From positions 372,894,945-372,958,944 of the forward strand of contig CM053030.1 in the NCBI GenBank assembly GCA_028564925.1: a stretch of DNA of 64,000 nucleotides, read 5' to 3'. The translations under genes were made by a program, and so were the position numbers. Positions 23,268 through 35,408 of the stretch are shown piece after piece. The notes below the pieces were generated by a model, which saw only the letters and a program-made list of their open reading frames with translations, was not told the DNA's origin and ran no database searches. Position 1 is the first letter of the stretch. Every line of letters starts with the position of its first letter. Origin of the DNA: Lithobates sylvaticus. Lineage: Eukaryota; Chordata; Amphibia; Anura; Ranidae.

Positions 23268-23871
23268 GTGTAAACAAAAAATGTAGCGCTAAAACTGATA
23301 CACTCAGTGACAAGTGATGAAACGTATTATAAAAATGCAAAAATTATATACCACGGTGAACGTGAGCATCAACAGACAATACCAATCCAAAATTGATAAT
23401 GTTAACAAAAACTAGTGTATAAAGTTCATATAATGTGGTCACTGGTAACACCAAATAGATCACACGAATTGACTCGGGGATGAGGGAAAACAGCCACACG
23501 AAAAAGAACACAGCTTGTCTGATGATAAGGAAGTAAATGGATACTCTTACCAGAGATGTTGGATACAGTTACCGTACGGTATTTGTATCGGACAAGCTTA
23601 AGTGCTGGAACTCTTGCTTCAGTGGGTGCCAGATGGGGCTCTTGCTTCGGTGGGTGCCAGATGGAGCAGATGGAGATCACAATGGTGAAGAGCCAGATAA
23701 CATCCACGGCGGCCACAGGACCAATCGGTGTGCACAGCGGCCAAAAGGGTTTCCAATGAGCAAGATGATCCCAAGGGGATGAGCCAGGGGAAGAGAAGGG
23801 GGAAAAAAAAAAAAAAAACAACAACATTTAGTTGTTTCGTTTTAAGGTAGCGCAGTGTTTTCCACATTTAT
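23268..23871. mobile_element. Unclassified insert flanked by a 14-bp target duplication
   Basis: AACCAATAAACAAA occurs at 23254-23267 and 23872-23885, bounding a 604-bp insert within L1 copy A. The insert begins GTGTAAACAAAAAATGTAGC and ends GCGCAGTGTTTTCCACATTTAT. It contains a poly-A run (about 23802-23818) and a 27-bp tandem duplication (CTTGCTTCAGTGGGTGCCAG / CTTGCTTCGGTGGGTGCCAG). The long duplication suggests retroposition. A TGTAGCGCTA / GTAGCGCAGTG similarity between its two ends is visible. Family unknown. Confidence 0.7.
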
Positions 23872-23904
23872 AACCAATAAACAAACACAGATGCCGGTCC
23901 TTAA

Positions 23905-26900
23905 TTGTGACATTCTTTGTGCAGAAGAGACACACTTTTAATAATATAAATCCAGCTCCAGCTTGCTTTTACAAATATTTTGTAGTCTGGAAAAAAAAGA
24001 GGGATGCTAATAGCTGTCAGAAACACTGTGCCTTTCCAACACCATGACAGTATTATTGACCTCAAAGGTCACTATATTATTCTGATTTGCACTCTTAAAG
24101 ATGTTACCTATACCCTAGTGTCTATCTATGCACCTAATATTCATCAAATTAACTTCCTCAATAAGCTTCTCAAGACAATTTGCGATATGCAAAGCAGTTT
24201 CTTACTTGTGGGGACTTTTACAATTCCTGGTCAGATCATGCACCAGCTAGTGTAACCATCACTACAGTTTCATCCAGGGTCTGGAGAGCCAATTCCTTTC
24301 TTATGCAGTCATCTCCATATGCTGACTCTTTAAACTGTGAGCTGGTGGAATTCTTTCAGCATAACACTGACTCTCGAACTCCACCACGCTATGGACTGCA
24401 TGAAAGGCATTCATCCAGGGGGTGCTAATTAAATTGGGTTCCCAAGCTGAGAAAAAGAGGACACATCACATAGATACCATTTTACCCAGTTCTACTGAAG
24501 CACAAAATAAAGCAAACCCCTGCCCTGCCCTTAAATTACAGTTAGTGGCTTTACCCCAAGAACTCAGAACCCTTTTGTTAGACTCCTTTGAACAATCTCA
24601 ATGCAGATTGAAAGCCACTTACTATGCCAACAAGGCAACAAGGCTGGAAAAACAATGGCCCTCCAGTATTTGTTACACCTTTTTACCAAGGAGAAGCTCC
24701 TAGACCCCCAGGCCATAGCTGACACCTATAGCTATTACTACAATATCATATACAATATTAAAGATGACCCCTTGACTCCCCTAGCATATATTGAGATCTT
24801 TCTTACTCAGATCAATTTCCCTCTCTGTCGGCTGACCATCTGCTTTCTCTCATTGCCCGCTTTACTCTGAAATAATACTTGCTGAACCAAAAACTCCCAG
24901 GCCCTGAGGGTCTAACTGGTGAATTTTACAAACCATTTAAAGATGTATTAGCTCCCCACCTTTGCCAGGTATTTAATGACACAGCCACCTCTTCTTCATT
25001 TCCCACAGGAATGTTGAATGTCCTTGTGATAGCCTTGCCAAGTCCAAGAAAGGATCCTACAAAATTTTAGACCTATCTTTCTCCTCAGTATAGACTTGAA
25101 AACATATGCTAAGATGATAGCTACCAGTCTGATATTTTAGTCTCATATCCATAAAGATCAGGCGGGTTTCATTTAGGGGAGTCAGACCTCTGACACTGCT
25201 AGGCAACTAATTAATATTGTTCACATTGCTGAGCAGATTTGATGGGGTACAATAGACCTATCTTTAGGCTGTATTTCGCAAGTTTTGTTTTCTGTACAGG
25301 ATCCTTACCGCCATTATGGCCCTACACTCGTCCCCTTCAGTGCAAGTGTATGTGTCATAGATGCTGTCCAAACCATTTTTTATCACAAATTACACCATGC
25401 AAGGGTGCCCCTATCCCCGCTGATCTTTAGTCTTCTCATGGAGCTTCTCGCAGAGCATGTTAGGTCAAATTCATCCATCTCTGGGTTCCAGATAGGGGAC
25501 ATGGAACATAAAATCAGCTTATTTGCTGATTATGTCATCCTAACGCTAATATACCCACATACTTTCCTGGCTGTGGTACAGGCTACACTTTAGTGGTTCG
25601 GTGATATCTCATACTACAAGGTCAATGCTTCTAAATCTCACATGTTGGACCAGGTCATAGATGGTACTCTGCTGAATTTATTGCAACACATACTATATAT
25701 CCATATGCTTGGGATGACTCAGGCATCTCTGAGGATCTCTCTGACTAAAACTATCAAAGGGCTCTTTAAGAGGAACTTTATCCCTATTCCAACAGAAAAT
25801 GAATCAAGAATTATATCAACTGTCTGTAAAAAACGGTTCTACCATGTAACACACATGGTATACTTACCTCTTCTGTACAAGGGTTTTACACAGAGTGGAC
25901 CTGATCCTCCTCCTCTGGGGTCCCCAAGCAGTGCGCCTGGCTCCTCCCTGCATCGAGTGCCCCCTCAGAAACCCGCATCCCAAGGGGGCACCTGTGCGCG
26001 CACGCTGCCGAGTCCTGCTGCTCCATCCATTGACACAGACTCACAGGACTCTGCCCCACCCCTGGCTCCCTTGTCACTGGATTTGATTTCAGCAGTGGGA
26101 GACAATGGCTGCTGCTATCAATCTATCCAATGAGGGCCCGAGACAACGGCTGGAGCGGCTGGGCTCATTCTCATCGCTGGAAAGATTGGGTTCAGGTGAG
26201 TAAAAGGGGGGCTCTGGGGGCTGCACTACAGAAGGCTTTTCCCCTTAATGCATAGAATGCATTAAGGTGAAAAACCTTGAGGGTTTACAACCCCTTTAAG
26301 ATGAGCATATTACCTCAACTGTTATATCTATTCTGCCCCTTACAGATTTTTCTACCTCAATCATATCTTGTTTTTTTCCAAAAATTGTTAAATAATTTTG
26401 TTTGGCAGGGGGGGGGGGGGGCGGCTCATAGGCGACTTAATAAACACAGGGAAGTTGGAGGCTCCGGTTTAGTAGATATAAAAAATATAAAAGGCACAGA
26501 TGAAAGAATGGTTCTACCCAAAAATCCAAAACATTGTGAGGAGCTTTGGAGTGAACAGTTGTAGCAGGACACATGCTAGAGTTATGGCTATATAGCAATC
26601 ATCCAGATAGTCATGTTCCTCCTCATTACCCACCCTTAAAGCTACAGTACTAAGAGTTAGCTAGTTGCTAGCTAACAACTGGAAGGGGACTCCCACTGCT
26701 GCTCTCAGAGTCGCCGTTCATGTATTACAATTCCTAATCCTTATCCTATATATGCTTAAACAGCTGGTTCAAAGTCAATCCCTTCTACCTTAATGAGCAG
26801 TATGATCAGGAGAATCTTAAATCCTTTGCACAACTCGAGAGAGAAATGGGACTTTCCCCCACTGACTTCTACCAATATTTGCAAATTGTCCATTGCCTTA

Positions 26901-27480
26901 TGCAAAGCTCCCATCTGCGGATTTAAATTCAGCAGAATGCCTTGCTATATCTCTAGTCTCGCACCCAAGGCATTAACGGGATATCATTGTGTTACAATTT
27001 TCTTCAGGAAAAATAAGTGTTTGAGAGGTCTCTCCTGTTTACCCAACTGACCTGGACTTACTGTACTTTCCACAACAGCAGAAGTTGACATTTAGTTCTA
27101 TTTACCAAACAACTTGCTGTACCTCGCTGTGGGAACCTACTCAAAAAAAATCCCCAGAAATAGTATTTGACACCTTTGAAATTTGATAAGTTCGGTGGCC
27201 AGACTTCCCCTGATAGTTGTAGAGCTGTGGTTTTACAGGTTCACTGACACATATACTATGGGAATGTCCACATGTCACTGGGTATTGGGCAGAAGTCTTT
27301 CCAGTGCTTTCCAACATCATAGAAACCCCTATCACCCTCTCTCCTGGGTACCGCTCCTCTACCTGAACATAGAATCTGCCCTCCTCTGCTATCATAAAGT
27401 AGTTACTCATATCCACTTGGTGGTGAGACTGACAATCACTAGACTTTGGTAGTCATCTCTCCCTCTGACATTACTAGACA
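23905..27480 (+). pseudogene. L1 ORF2 (endonuclease and reverse transcriptase) remnant
   Basis: The endonuclease begins with DILCAEETHF (about 23911; catalytic Glu in EETHF) and continues with VSIYAPNIHQINF. The GDF and SDHAPA motifs, normally about 80-100 residues apart, are almost adjacent at about 24205-24245, so most of the domain between is deleted. The reverse transcriptase shows LPGPEGLTGEFYK (about 24890), RPISLLS-like sequence, PLSPLIFSLLMELLAE, and FADYVILTL at about 25519 where FADD is expected: the second active-site Asp is Tyr. The C-terminal part resumes after an insertion with KMSILPQLLYLFCPLQIF and NNFVWQG. Many frame changes. No activity possible. Confidence 0.88.
25835..26297. 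repeat. Frog interspersed repeat inserted in L1 copy A
   Basis: Begins around CACATGGTATACTTACCTC, contains a GC-rich core (CTCCTCTGGGGTCCCC), and ends GGGTTTACAACCCCTTTAA, after which L1 ORF2 resumes. A diverged copy of the same left part is at 53435-53530. No target duplication can be fixed. Element class unknown. Confidence 0.6.
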
Positions 27481-27880
27481 CTATTCTAATGGTTCTGACC
27501 CACTACACCTACAAATTATTGATGACCCCTGACAGACATACTTGCCTTTGTGTGCGAGAGGAGTGAGACCCATGGGTAATGTGGTATAGTCAAAATGTTA
27601 AGGGATCAACTGATTCGCCTTTGCCAAACATTTTGTGTAATTTCTATTTCTTTGGTTCTCTTAGTTCCCTCATGCCTGATAACCTTCTGGATGATCTTGT
27701 TTGCTGATCAATGGTTTAACCTCTATTGGCATTAAGCTTTAGGTACCACAATTACTGTTAGATGGCTTGTATAATGACTTACCAATTTATGTACATGGAA
27801 ATCAGACATTTCTGCTTATACTTTTTCACCTTCTTTTATTTTCTAACTGTTCTATTTTGTGTAATTTGACTGGTTGAAAA

Positions 27881-28410
27881 CAATACAAATCTAATGAAAC
27901 GCAAAGTCAAGAACAAGCTACTAGAAACAAAAAAAATCAGTGACAAAGTGAGGTATTGGTACAAAAGGCAAGACATAGTCCAAGATCAGGGTGACCATAC
28001 CAGAGAAATAACCACCGCAAACCAAGAGTGATTGTAATGCAGTTTTATTTTTCATGAACAAAGAACAATACTAGTAAAAAAAAATCAGTCTGTATTCTTT
28101 CTGCAATAATACATTCATTCATTTCCTAGCCATTGGGTCCACAATCATCTGGGCTTCCTGGGGAATGCAGTTGGTGTTCCTTCTGTGATAATTTGCTTAA
28201 AATATATTTTTTCATTGAATTGTACCATGGGTTCTTCAATACAATAATTTTAATAGGGGTGTAAGGGCATCATTTATATACAAATGACCCTTATGAGCAT
28301 TTTTTACCGCTGGTTGGCAGCAGGTGTGGTGGACACGGCAACAGAGCAACGGCAGCAATGTTGTTGGTTTGTTTTTTTACTACTATGCTACACAATACAC
28401 ATCTTTTTCA
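27881..28410. other. No gene recognised
   Basis: Sequence after the L1 3' end without recognisable features. Confidence 0.35.
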
Positions 28411-30336
28411 GTGGCGGCTGGTGCTCAAAATATTTAGGGGTGTCGCAAACTGAAAAAAAAAAAAAAACATCAATTGCAGCCTCACTGTGCCCATCAATTG
28501 GCACCACTGTGCCCATCAAACGCAGCCACTGTGCCCATAAATTGCCACCACTGTGCCCATTAAACGCTGCCACTGTGCCCATCAATTGCCACCACTGTGC
28601 CCATCAAATGCAGCCAATGTGCCCATCAAACGCAGCCACTGTACCCATAAATTGCCACCACTGTGCCCATTAAACGCTGCCACTGTGCCCATCAAACGCA
28701 GCCACTGTGCCATCAAACGCAGCCACTGTACCCATAAATTGCCACCACTGTGCCCATTAAACGCTGCCACTGTGCCCATCAAACGCAGCCACTGTGCCAT
28801 CAAATGCATCCACTGTACCCATAAATGGCCACCACTGTGCCCATTAAATGCAGCCACTGTGCCCATCAAACGCAGCCACTGTGCCATCAAACACAGCCAC
28901 TGGACCCATAAATTGCCACCACTGTGTCCATCAAGCGCAGCCACTGTGCCACTGCCTCAAATGCAGCCACTGTAACCATCAATTGCCACCAGTGTGCCCC
29001 ATCAATTGCCACCAGTTTGCTTCATCAATTGCCGCCAGTTTTCCCCCCGTCCGGCGCTTACCTGTCTCGGGTCAGCGCATTCCTCCATGCTCCCTCCGAG
29101 TCCTCGATGTCTTCTCCCTTACTCTTCTGCTATGATTGGGCGCCTGATTGGCTGAAATGACAGGCGCTGTGATTGGATGCCTATCAGGTGACAGGTAACC
29201 AGACTTGGTGCACCTAATTGGCTGAGAGATGGGTCAGTGTTAGCAGCCTCACTGTGCCCATCAAACACAGCTACTGTGCCCAAATGCAGCCACTGTGCCA
29301 CCAAACGCAGCCAGTGTACCATAAAATGCAGCCATTGTACCCATAAATTGCCACCACTGTGCCCATTAAACGCTGCCACTGTGACCATCAAATGCAGCCA
29401 CCGTGCCATCAAACGCAGCCACTGTACCCATAAATTGCCACCACTGTGTCCATTAAATGCAGCCACTGTGCCCATAAAACGCAGCCACTGTGCCCATTAA
29501 ACGCTGCCACTGTGTCCATCAAACGCAGCCAATGTGCCCATAAATTGCCACAACTGTGCCCATTGAACGCTGCCACTGTGCCTATTAAATGCAGCCACTG
29601 TGCCCATCAATTGCCGCCACTATGCCCATCAAAGGCAGCCACTGTACCCATAAATTGCCACCACTGTGCCCATTAAACGTAGCCACTCTGCCCATCAAAC
29701 GCAGCCACTGTGCCATCAAATGCAGCCACTGTGCCCATAAATTGCCACCACTATGCCCATTAATTGCAGCCACTGTGCCATCAAGCGCAGCCACTGTGCC
29801 ACTGCCATCAAACACAGCCACTGTAACCATCAATTGCCACCAGCGTGCCCCATCAATTGCCGCCAGTTTGCCCCATAAATTTCTGCCAGTTTGCCCCCCA
29901 CCCGGCACTTACCTGTCTCGGGTTAGCGCATTCCTCCACGCTCCCTCCGAGTCCTCGATGTCTTCTCCCATCCTCTTATGCTATGATTGGATGCCCGATA
30001 GGCATCCAATCACGGCACCTGTCGCTTCAGCCAATCAGGTGACAGGTAACCAGACCCGGTGCACCTGATTGGCTGAGAGGTGGGTCAATGTTAGCAGCCT
30101 CACTGTACCCATCAAACACAGCTACTGCGCCCATCAAACGCAGCCACTGTGCCCATCAAACACAGCCACTGTACCCATAAATTGCCACAACTGTGCCCAT
30201 TAAACACTGCCACTGTGCCATCAAACGCAGCCACTGTGCCATCAAACGCAGCCACGGTACCATCAAAGGCAGCCACTGTACCCATAAATTGCCACCACTG
30301 TGCCCATCAAACGCAGCCACTGTACCATCAAACACA
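28411..30336. repeat. CAGTGGCGGCTGGTG repeat carrying a 22-bp minisatellite in an 853-bp higher-order unit
   Basis: After CAGTGGCGGCTGGTGC (28411) and a poly-A run, units of 22 bp (CACTGTGCCCATCAAACGCAGC and variants with CATAAATTGCCAC or CATTAAACGCTGC) run through 28476-29010, 29245-29870 and 30095-30335. Between the arrays lies a unique segment (GCTTACCTGTCTCGGGT... GTGACAGGTAACCAGAC) present twice, at 29056 and 29910, giving a period of about 853 bp. The right end is cut off by a MITE at 30337. Open frames here (VPIKRSHCAHKLPPLCPLNA-like) are by-products of the 66-bp (3x22) phase. Confidence 0.9.
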
Positions 30337-30668
30337 GAACGAATCCGTCGGACAATTCGATCGTGTGTGGGCTCCATCTGAACTTTGCTGTCGAAAAATC
30401 TGACGGACCCACTGCCTATCGAGAAATCCGTGTGTATGCTAGTCCGACAGACAAAAACCGACGCTAGGGCAGCTATTGGCTACTGGCTATGAACTTCCTT
30501 ATTCTAGTCCGGTCGTACGTCATCACGTTCGAATCCGTCGGACTTTGGTGTGATTGTGTGTGGCCAAGTCCGTTCATTCGGAAAGTCCGTCGGAACTCTG
30601 CCGAAAGTCCGTCGGAAAGACCGTCGGACCTAGTCCGTCGAAAAGTCCGCTTGTGTGTACGCGGCATT
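30337..30668. mobile_element. MITE, 'TAATGCC-GTACACACG' family, copy 5, left end missing
   Basis: Begins abruptly (GAATCCGTCGGACAATTCG) inside the family core and ends GCTTGTGTGTACGCGGCATTA. It shares the core of copy 4 in reverse (TAGCCAGTAGCCAATAGC versus GCTATTGGCTACTGGCTA). It joins the minisatellite on the left and transposase coding sequence on the right. Confidence 0.85.
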
Positions 30669-33330
30669 AGAAAAAGCTGCAAACCACTATCAAAAAGTCA
30701 GTAGCTTGTTAAAGATAGTGTCAACAAAGCATGACTTACCACCTGCATCTCCACATAAAGACAGTGGTGCTAGCTGTAGCACAGCAATGCCTAGCACTGT
30801 ACAAGTGGATATGGATACTGATGCAGGTGAAGATATTCACCACAGTATTGGACCTCCTATTGAGCTAGAAACTGATGAAAAATATGAAGAAGAAATTGTG
30901 GATGAATCATTAGCAGCAGAAGAAACCCCAGAAGTAGTGGGCATTAATGAGGGCATACCTGACACAGTTGATGATAAAATTTGGTTTATCAGACCAAAAT
31001 CAGAAAATTTGGATTCATTCTTCCGGTTTCATCCATGTCAACCAGATTTCCATTCTTTTAATTTGAAAAAGTTATATGAGAGAAGGGAGGGAAAGAAGCG
31101 TCACTGGTTGACCTATTCACATGTACATGATGATTTTTTCTGCATGGTGTGTCTTGCTTTCAGTAGAAAGACAGACATCAGTGCTTTTATTGATGGTTGC
31201 TTTGATGAAAAACATATGTACCAGAGAATTGAAGAGCACGAAAAAAGCAACCTCCACAATAATAGCTCTGAATGCTTCTTGATGAGATCAAAGAATAAGG
31301 ACATATCTAGTAATTTCTTTGAGAAACAAACAGCCAGAAAGGAGGAAGTGAAGAGAAAACGTGCCATCCTAGAGAGAGTGATTAACACCATCAAGCTGAT
31401 TGGAAAAAGAGGTCTAAGCTATAGGGCAACAGCTGAAGCAGCATATACTTTAGATGATAACAATTTGGACCATGGCAATTTCCTTGAGATTTTGCTACTC
31501 CTAAGCAAGTTTGATCCCTTGCTGAAAAATCACCTTGATACAGTTATTAAAAAAAGTAAAAAGAAACATCAAGGTGCAACGAGTAGCAAATGACGAGTAG
31601 CTTTGTTACACTCATTTCTAAAACGACAGTGAGCAATATCATCTGTGTGATTTCAACACTTTTTAAAAAAAAGATCAGAGATGCTGGCATGTTCTCGATT
31701 CAGCTAGATACAACGCAGGATATAAATGTCTCAGACCAGTGTTTAATTATAATTCGATGTGTCACGGATGTGGTCCATGAACGTCTAGTCGCTGTGGTAA
31801 ATTGCACATCTACGACAGGGAAGGCTTTGTGTTAACTGGTTTGCGATGTATTGGAATCCATGGAAATTGAAGTTACAAACTGTGTTGGGAACTCAACTGA
31901 TGGAGCTTCTAATATGCAGGGGCAGTACAACGGATTCAGCACATGGCTGAGTAAAAAAGGGCCTGGCCAGATTCATGTTTGGTGTTATGCACATGTACTA
32001 AATTTGGTGATGATGGATGTCACAAAGATATCTGTTCAGGCAATATCATTGTTCGGCATTTTTAATTCATGTGCTGTGTTTATCCGTGAATCTTATGGCG
32101 GGATATGTTTCAGGAAGAAAGATTTCGATCACTTTCTGTGATTGGAGAAACAAGATTGTTGTTCACAGATGCAGCACTTACAAAGGTGTTTGGTTCATGT
32201 AATGATCCAAGTCGAGCCTTGTATGTAAATTTGATTCAGACCATGGCAGCGATATCATGTTCTGATCATTTTAATGCTGACATAAGATACAAGACAGGAA
32301 CTTTCTTACACTCTCTCAATAAATTCAAAACGTGTATAACAGCACAGCTGTACTTATTTATTTTCATGAATACCACTGCACTATCCTTGTACCATACACA
32401 GGGTATGGATATACTGCAGGCATACCGAATGGTGTCAGAAACGGTAGACAACTTACAAGCACGTGATCATGATTCTCAAATGATTATAGATGCTGCAAAG
32501 AAGTTTGCAGTCTGGATACAACTGACTGCAAAGTTGTGATTGAGGAAGACTTTCCACCAACTAAAAGAATATAACGAAAGAAAAGAATGACTGGTGAGCT
32601 TGCAATCATGTTGACAAGTGATCAGTTCAGGGTGGAGGTATACAATGCGATCTTAGACAAGATTATTAATAGTCTGAAGAGCCGATTTACAAAACATGGT
32701 CAGCTATTTGCAGATTTGGCATGTTTGGATCCCAGAAATTTTGAAGATATTTTGCTACACTTTCCCAACAATGCATTAGAACGACTGAGCAGTCTTGTAA
32801 TTACATTTGACTCCATGGAAACTAAAGAGAAACTGCAAAGTGAGCTACTTGATTTTTCATCAAAGTGGCAAAGATTGAAAATGTCCCTTGATGAAGAATA
32901 TACTCATGCTAACAGTGAAGGTCAAGATGAAGACGCCATCCATTCTCATCTTATCGCTGAAGCTTAGGAACAACCATACTCAACTGTTGGTAATCAAAAA
33001 GGAAAGTGCAAGACTTGTAAGAACTGTATAGCATGCTGCTACAATGTGTTACAACTTATACAGTCTGGCGTATAGGTCACTTTTTAATGCATACAAATAG
33101 ACACTGACACTTTCCTCTTCTCAAGTAGCATGTGAAAGATCATTTTCAAAACTGAAATATATCTTGAACAGACTTTGAAATTCCCTCTCCCAACCACATT
33201 TGGAGGCCTTTATGCTCATGTCCATGGAAAAAGACAAGGAGGCCTTGATTGGACTAAGCAATGGAACCATCATTGATGTTCTGGCTTCAAAAAGCAGCTT
33301 GCTACAAGGGATGTTACTTACATAACATTA
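30669..33330 (+). pseudogene. hAT transposase relic, ZMYM1-like (TTF-type finger, DUF4371-like)
   Basis: The first frame (to 31593) has an acidic N-terminal part, then a TTF-type zinc-finger region (HWLTYSHVHDDFFCMVCLAF, about 31100-31165), followed by helical sequence typical of ZMYM1-like hAT proteins (GLSYRATAEAAY; LDHGNFLEILLLLSKFDP). In later frames are IQLDTTQDINVSDQ (first Asp region, about 31700), STDGASNMQG (second Asp, about 31895), HVWCYAHVLNLV (CxxH, about 31975), and near 33125-33180 the dimerisation motif ACERSFSKLKYI followed by LEAFMLMSMEKD. At least four frame changes break it. The family is domesticated in some hosts, but this copy is decayed. Its 5' start is cut by MITE copy 5. 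Confidence 0.87.
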
Positions 33331-33368
33331 CAAGCATGTCTGAGGATTACAATGCTGGTTAATCTCTA

Positions 33369-34381
33369 TGTAGCGGGGGTGTTCCCCTTTTAGGGAAAAG
33401 ACAGTTTCTGCCAGCAGAAGCAGGGGATAAGACTACCATTCCCAGAACCCCCCTTGTTCCCGGGAGGTTGGATGTTCTCAGCCCAGAGGCTGATGGGAGA
33501 GGTGATGTAAGGAGGAGAGAAGGCCCACCTCTTCCTCTTCTGACGCGGGGACGAGAGAGAGAGGAGACACCTGTGCGGACCGGCATTGCTGAGGGCCTGA
33601 AGCCTGGGCCTTGCAGCAGACTGAGGGAGAGCCTTCGCACCTCACTGTCAGCCTGAGCGTCACGGAGACTTTCGTCTGGCGGCAGTCAGTCGGACCGGGG
33701 ACCGGAACGCAGGAGTAGTGGTAAACGAGGCCGGACACAGCCAGTGGAGGTTCCAGAACCAAGGACGGTATCCGGAGTGGTGAGCGAGCGAAAGCTCATC
33801 TTATGCTGTTGCTTTACACTTTATGCCTATTAGACTTCCAAGGCTATTTCTTCAGTCTGCAGAAGATTGTTTCTTCCTTTGTGGATTACAAATACCTTGC
33901 TTAAACCTATATGTGCACCACCTCTACAGATCTTGTGCCGGTGAAGAATATTGTGTTCCCTCAAGGACTGAGCTCCATAGTTAGGGATCAGGCCTGGTCC
34001 GTTAGGTAGTCGCAATTAGATTGTTGCGCCTCAGGGGTGCTTAGGAAACGGTCGCTACACGTGGCGCTCCGTCCCCCCCCATTGCGGTTCAGTTATATTA
34101 TTGTAATACATACTGCAGGGACCTGCTTATGTGTTGTAAGCCAAATGTTTGATGCATGTTACCACTTTTAAATTACCAGAAGTAAAGACAGTTATTTCAG
34201 CTAGAAGTTGTCTGTGAGTTTGAGTCCATCACACTTAGAGCATAAGTGATTTCATGTGTGCATATATATATGTGTATTAACTGTGCCAGAGTGGGTAGAG
34301 CAGATTGCCGGGGGGTTGGTGGAGCTGTACTCAGGGACCCAAATAAAACTTGCGGCCCTCTTAAGTGGGGGTATCGCTACA
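33369..34381. mobile_element. LTR-like element with TGTAGCG...CGCTACA ends (fossil)
   Basis: A 1013-bp element begins TGTAGCGGGGGTG and ends GGGGGTATCGCTACA, flanked by TCTA on both sides (33365-33368 and 34382-34385). An internal CGCTACA boundary at 34059 is followed by GTGGCGCTCCGTCC, a string like a primer-binding site. TG...CA ends and a 4-bp duplication fit an LTR retroelement of Gypsy type. I see no coding region in it, so it is at most a short non-coding derivative. Family assignment is tentative; age unknown. Confidence 0.5.
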
Positions 34382-34504
34382 TCTATTTTTCAAAATTTTG
34401 ACTGGATTAGTTATTTGTTTACAATGTTTACAATGTCTACAAACATGTTTTTGCATATTTTATCCTCTAAAACTTTAGAAGATAGTTTGCATATTGCAAC
34501 CTCC

Positions 34505-34800
34505 TAAGGCCCCTTTCACACTTACGGACTGTTCAGATCCGCCTGTCAGTTTTTTCAGCTGTGACATGTCCGCTAACATCCGATCCACCCCGATCCAATC
34601 CGCTATGCAAAATCCAGACGGATGGATGTCCTATTTTCCATCCATCTGGCCAATCGGATCGGATGAAAACGGACAGACGGTCCGTATTCATCTGATCCCA
34701 CCATAGGGGAGAGCCGTCTCTCTGACAGGTCCGTCCCTGCACAGAGTGCAGAGACAGACTTGTCATCCGCCGGCTCAGCGGGGATCAACGGTACATCTGA
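34505..34800. mobile_element. MITE-like repeat, left part (GGCCCCTTTCACAC end)
   Basis: Begins TAAGGCCCCTTTCACACTTAC and runs through GGATCGGATGAAAACGGACAG. The right end is not clear. An inverse end (CATGTGAAAGGGGCCTAA) is at 37211-37228, in another copy. Confidence 0.55.
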
Positions 34801-35408
34801 AACATTTTTTTAATTTCTAAACTTGGACTGGAAAGCAAGTTAACAATATGTTTTCAAGGTATCCCGACTTGTCGAAATTCTAAAAGTTTTTGCACATTTT
34901 GTACTGTTACAGAATTAATAGCAACATATTTGCACTTTTTATTATGTCAAACGGATTATTGTAACTGTTACAATATTTAATTACTGTTAAGTAAAACATT
35001 TTGCCCTTTTTTTTTATGTGTAGTATTTATCTACTAATATTTTGTGTCTTTGTGAGTAATTTATTTATGTTATCTTAATAAAGTTTTGAAAATTTTGACG
35101 TCTTCCATACTTTGAAATAAAGTTGTTTGATTATTCTTTATTCTAGCAATATTTATCACCATAGCAATGAGTGGACTGTTCTTGATGATTGCTCCACTTT
35201 TACCACTTTTAACTGTACTTTTATATATATGTATAGGTATATGTGCTTTCATATGTGTCTTATCCATATTTAATGCACTCTTCAAATGTGCTTTAAAATG
35301 CATGGTTTTCCTTTTTATGAATAAGAAAATAATGAGGTTATGCTGTTGGGCTAGTATAATAATGCTATGGGGCTGGTATGAAATTATTTCCAGGGCTGGT
35401 TTTCATTC
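34801..35408. other. No gene or element recognised
   Basis: AT-rich, including AATAAAGTTTTGAAAATTTT near 35078. The 81-codon plus-strand frame at 35167-35412 is hydrophobic and Cys-rich but resembles AT-rich noise; I do not call it a gene. Confidence 0.35.

Larger units (their letters stand above)
21531..27880 (+). mobile_element. L1-clade LINE (copy A), decayed, with three nested insertions
   Basis: A plus-strand LINE starts near an ORF1 Met at 21531 and ends near 27880 (ACAATACAAATCTAATG). ORF1 coiled-coil/RRM region, APE-type endonuclease, reverse transcriptase and C-terminal region follow in order. It is interrupted by a minus-strand L1 (22364-23122), an unclassified insert (23268-23871) and a frog repeat (about 25835-26297). 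LINE proteins copy their own RNA into nicked chromosomal DNA; this copy has many stops and frame changes and is inactive. Confidence 0.9.

Noticed and set aside
28284-30403. Many 60-160 codon frames with CAHKLPPLCP-like repeats on both strands
   Set aside because: Products of a 22-bp minisatellite read in 66-bp phase; present in several frames and both strands, as expected for a repeat.
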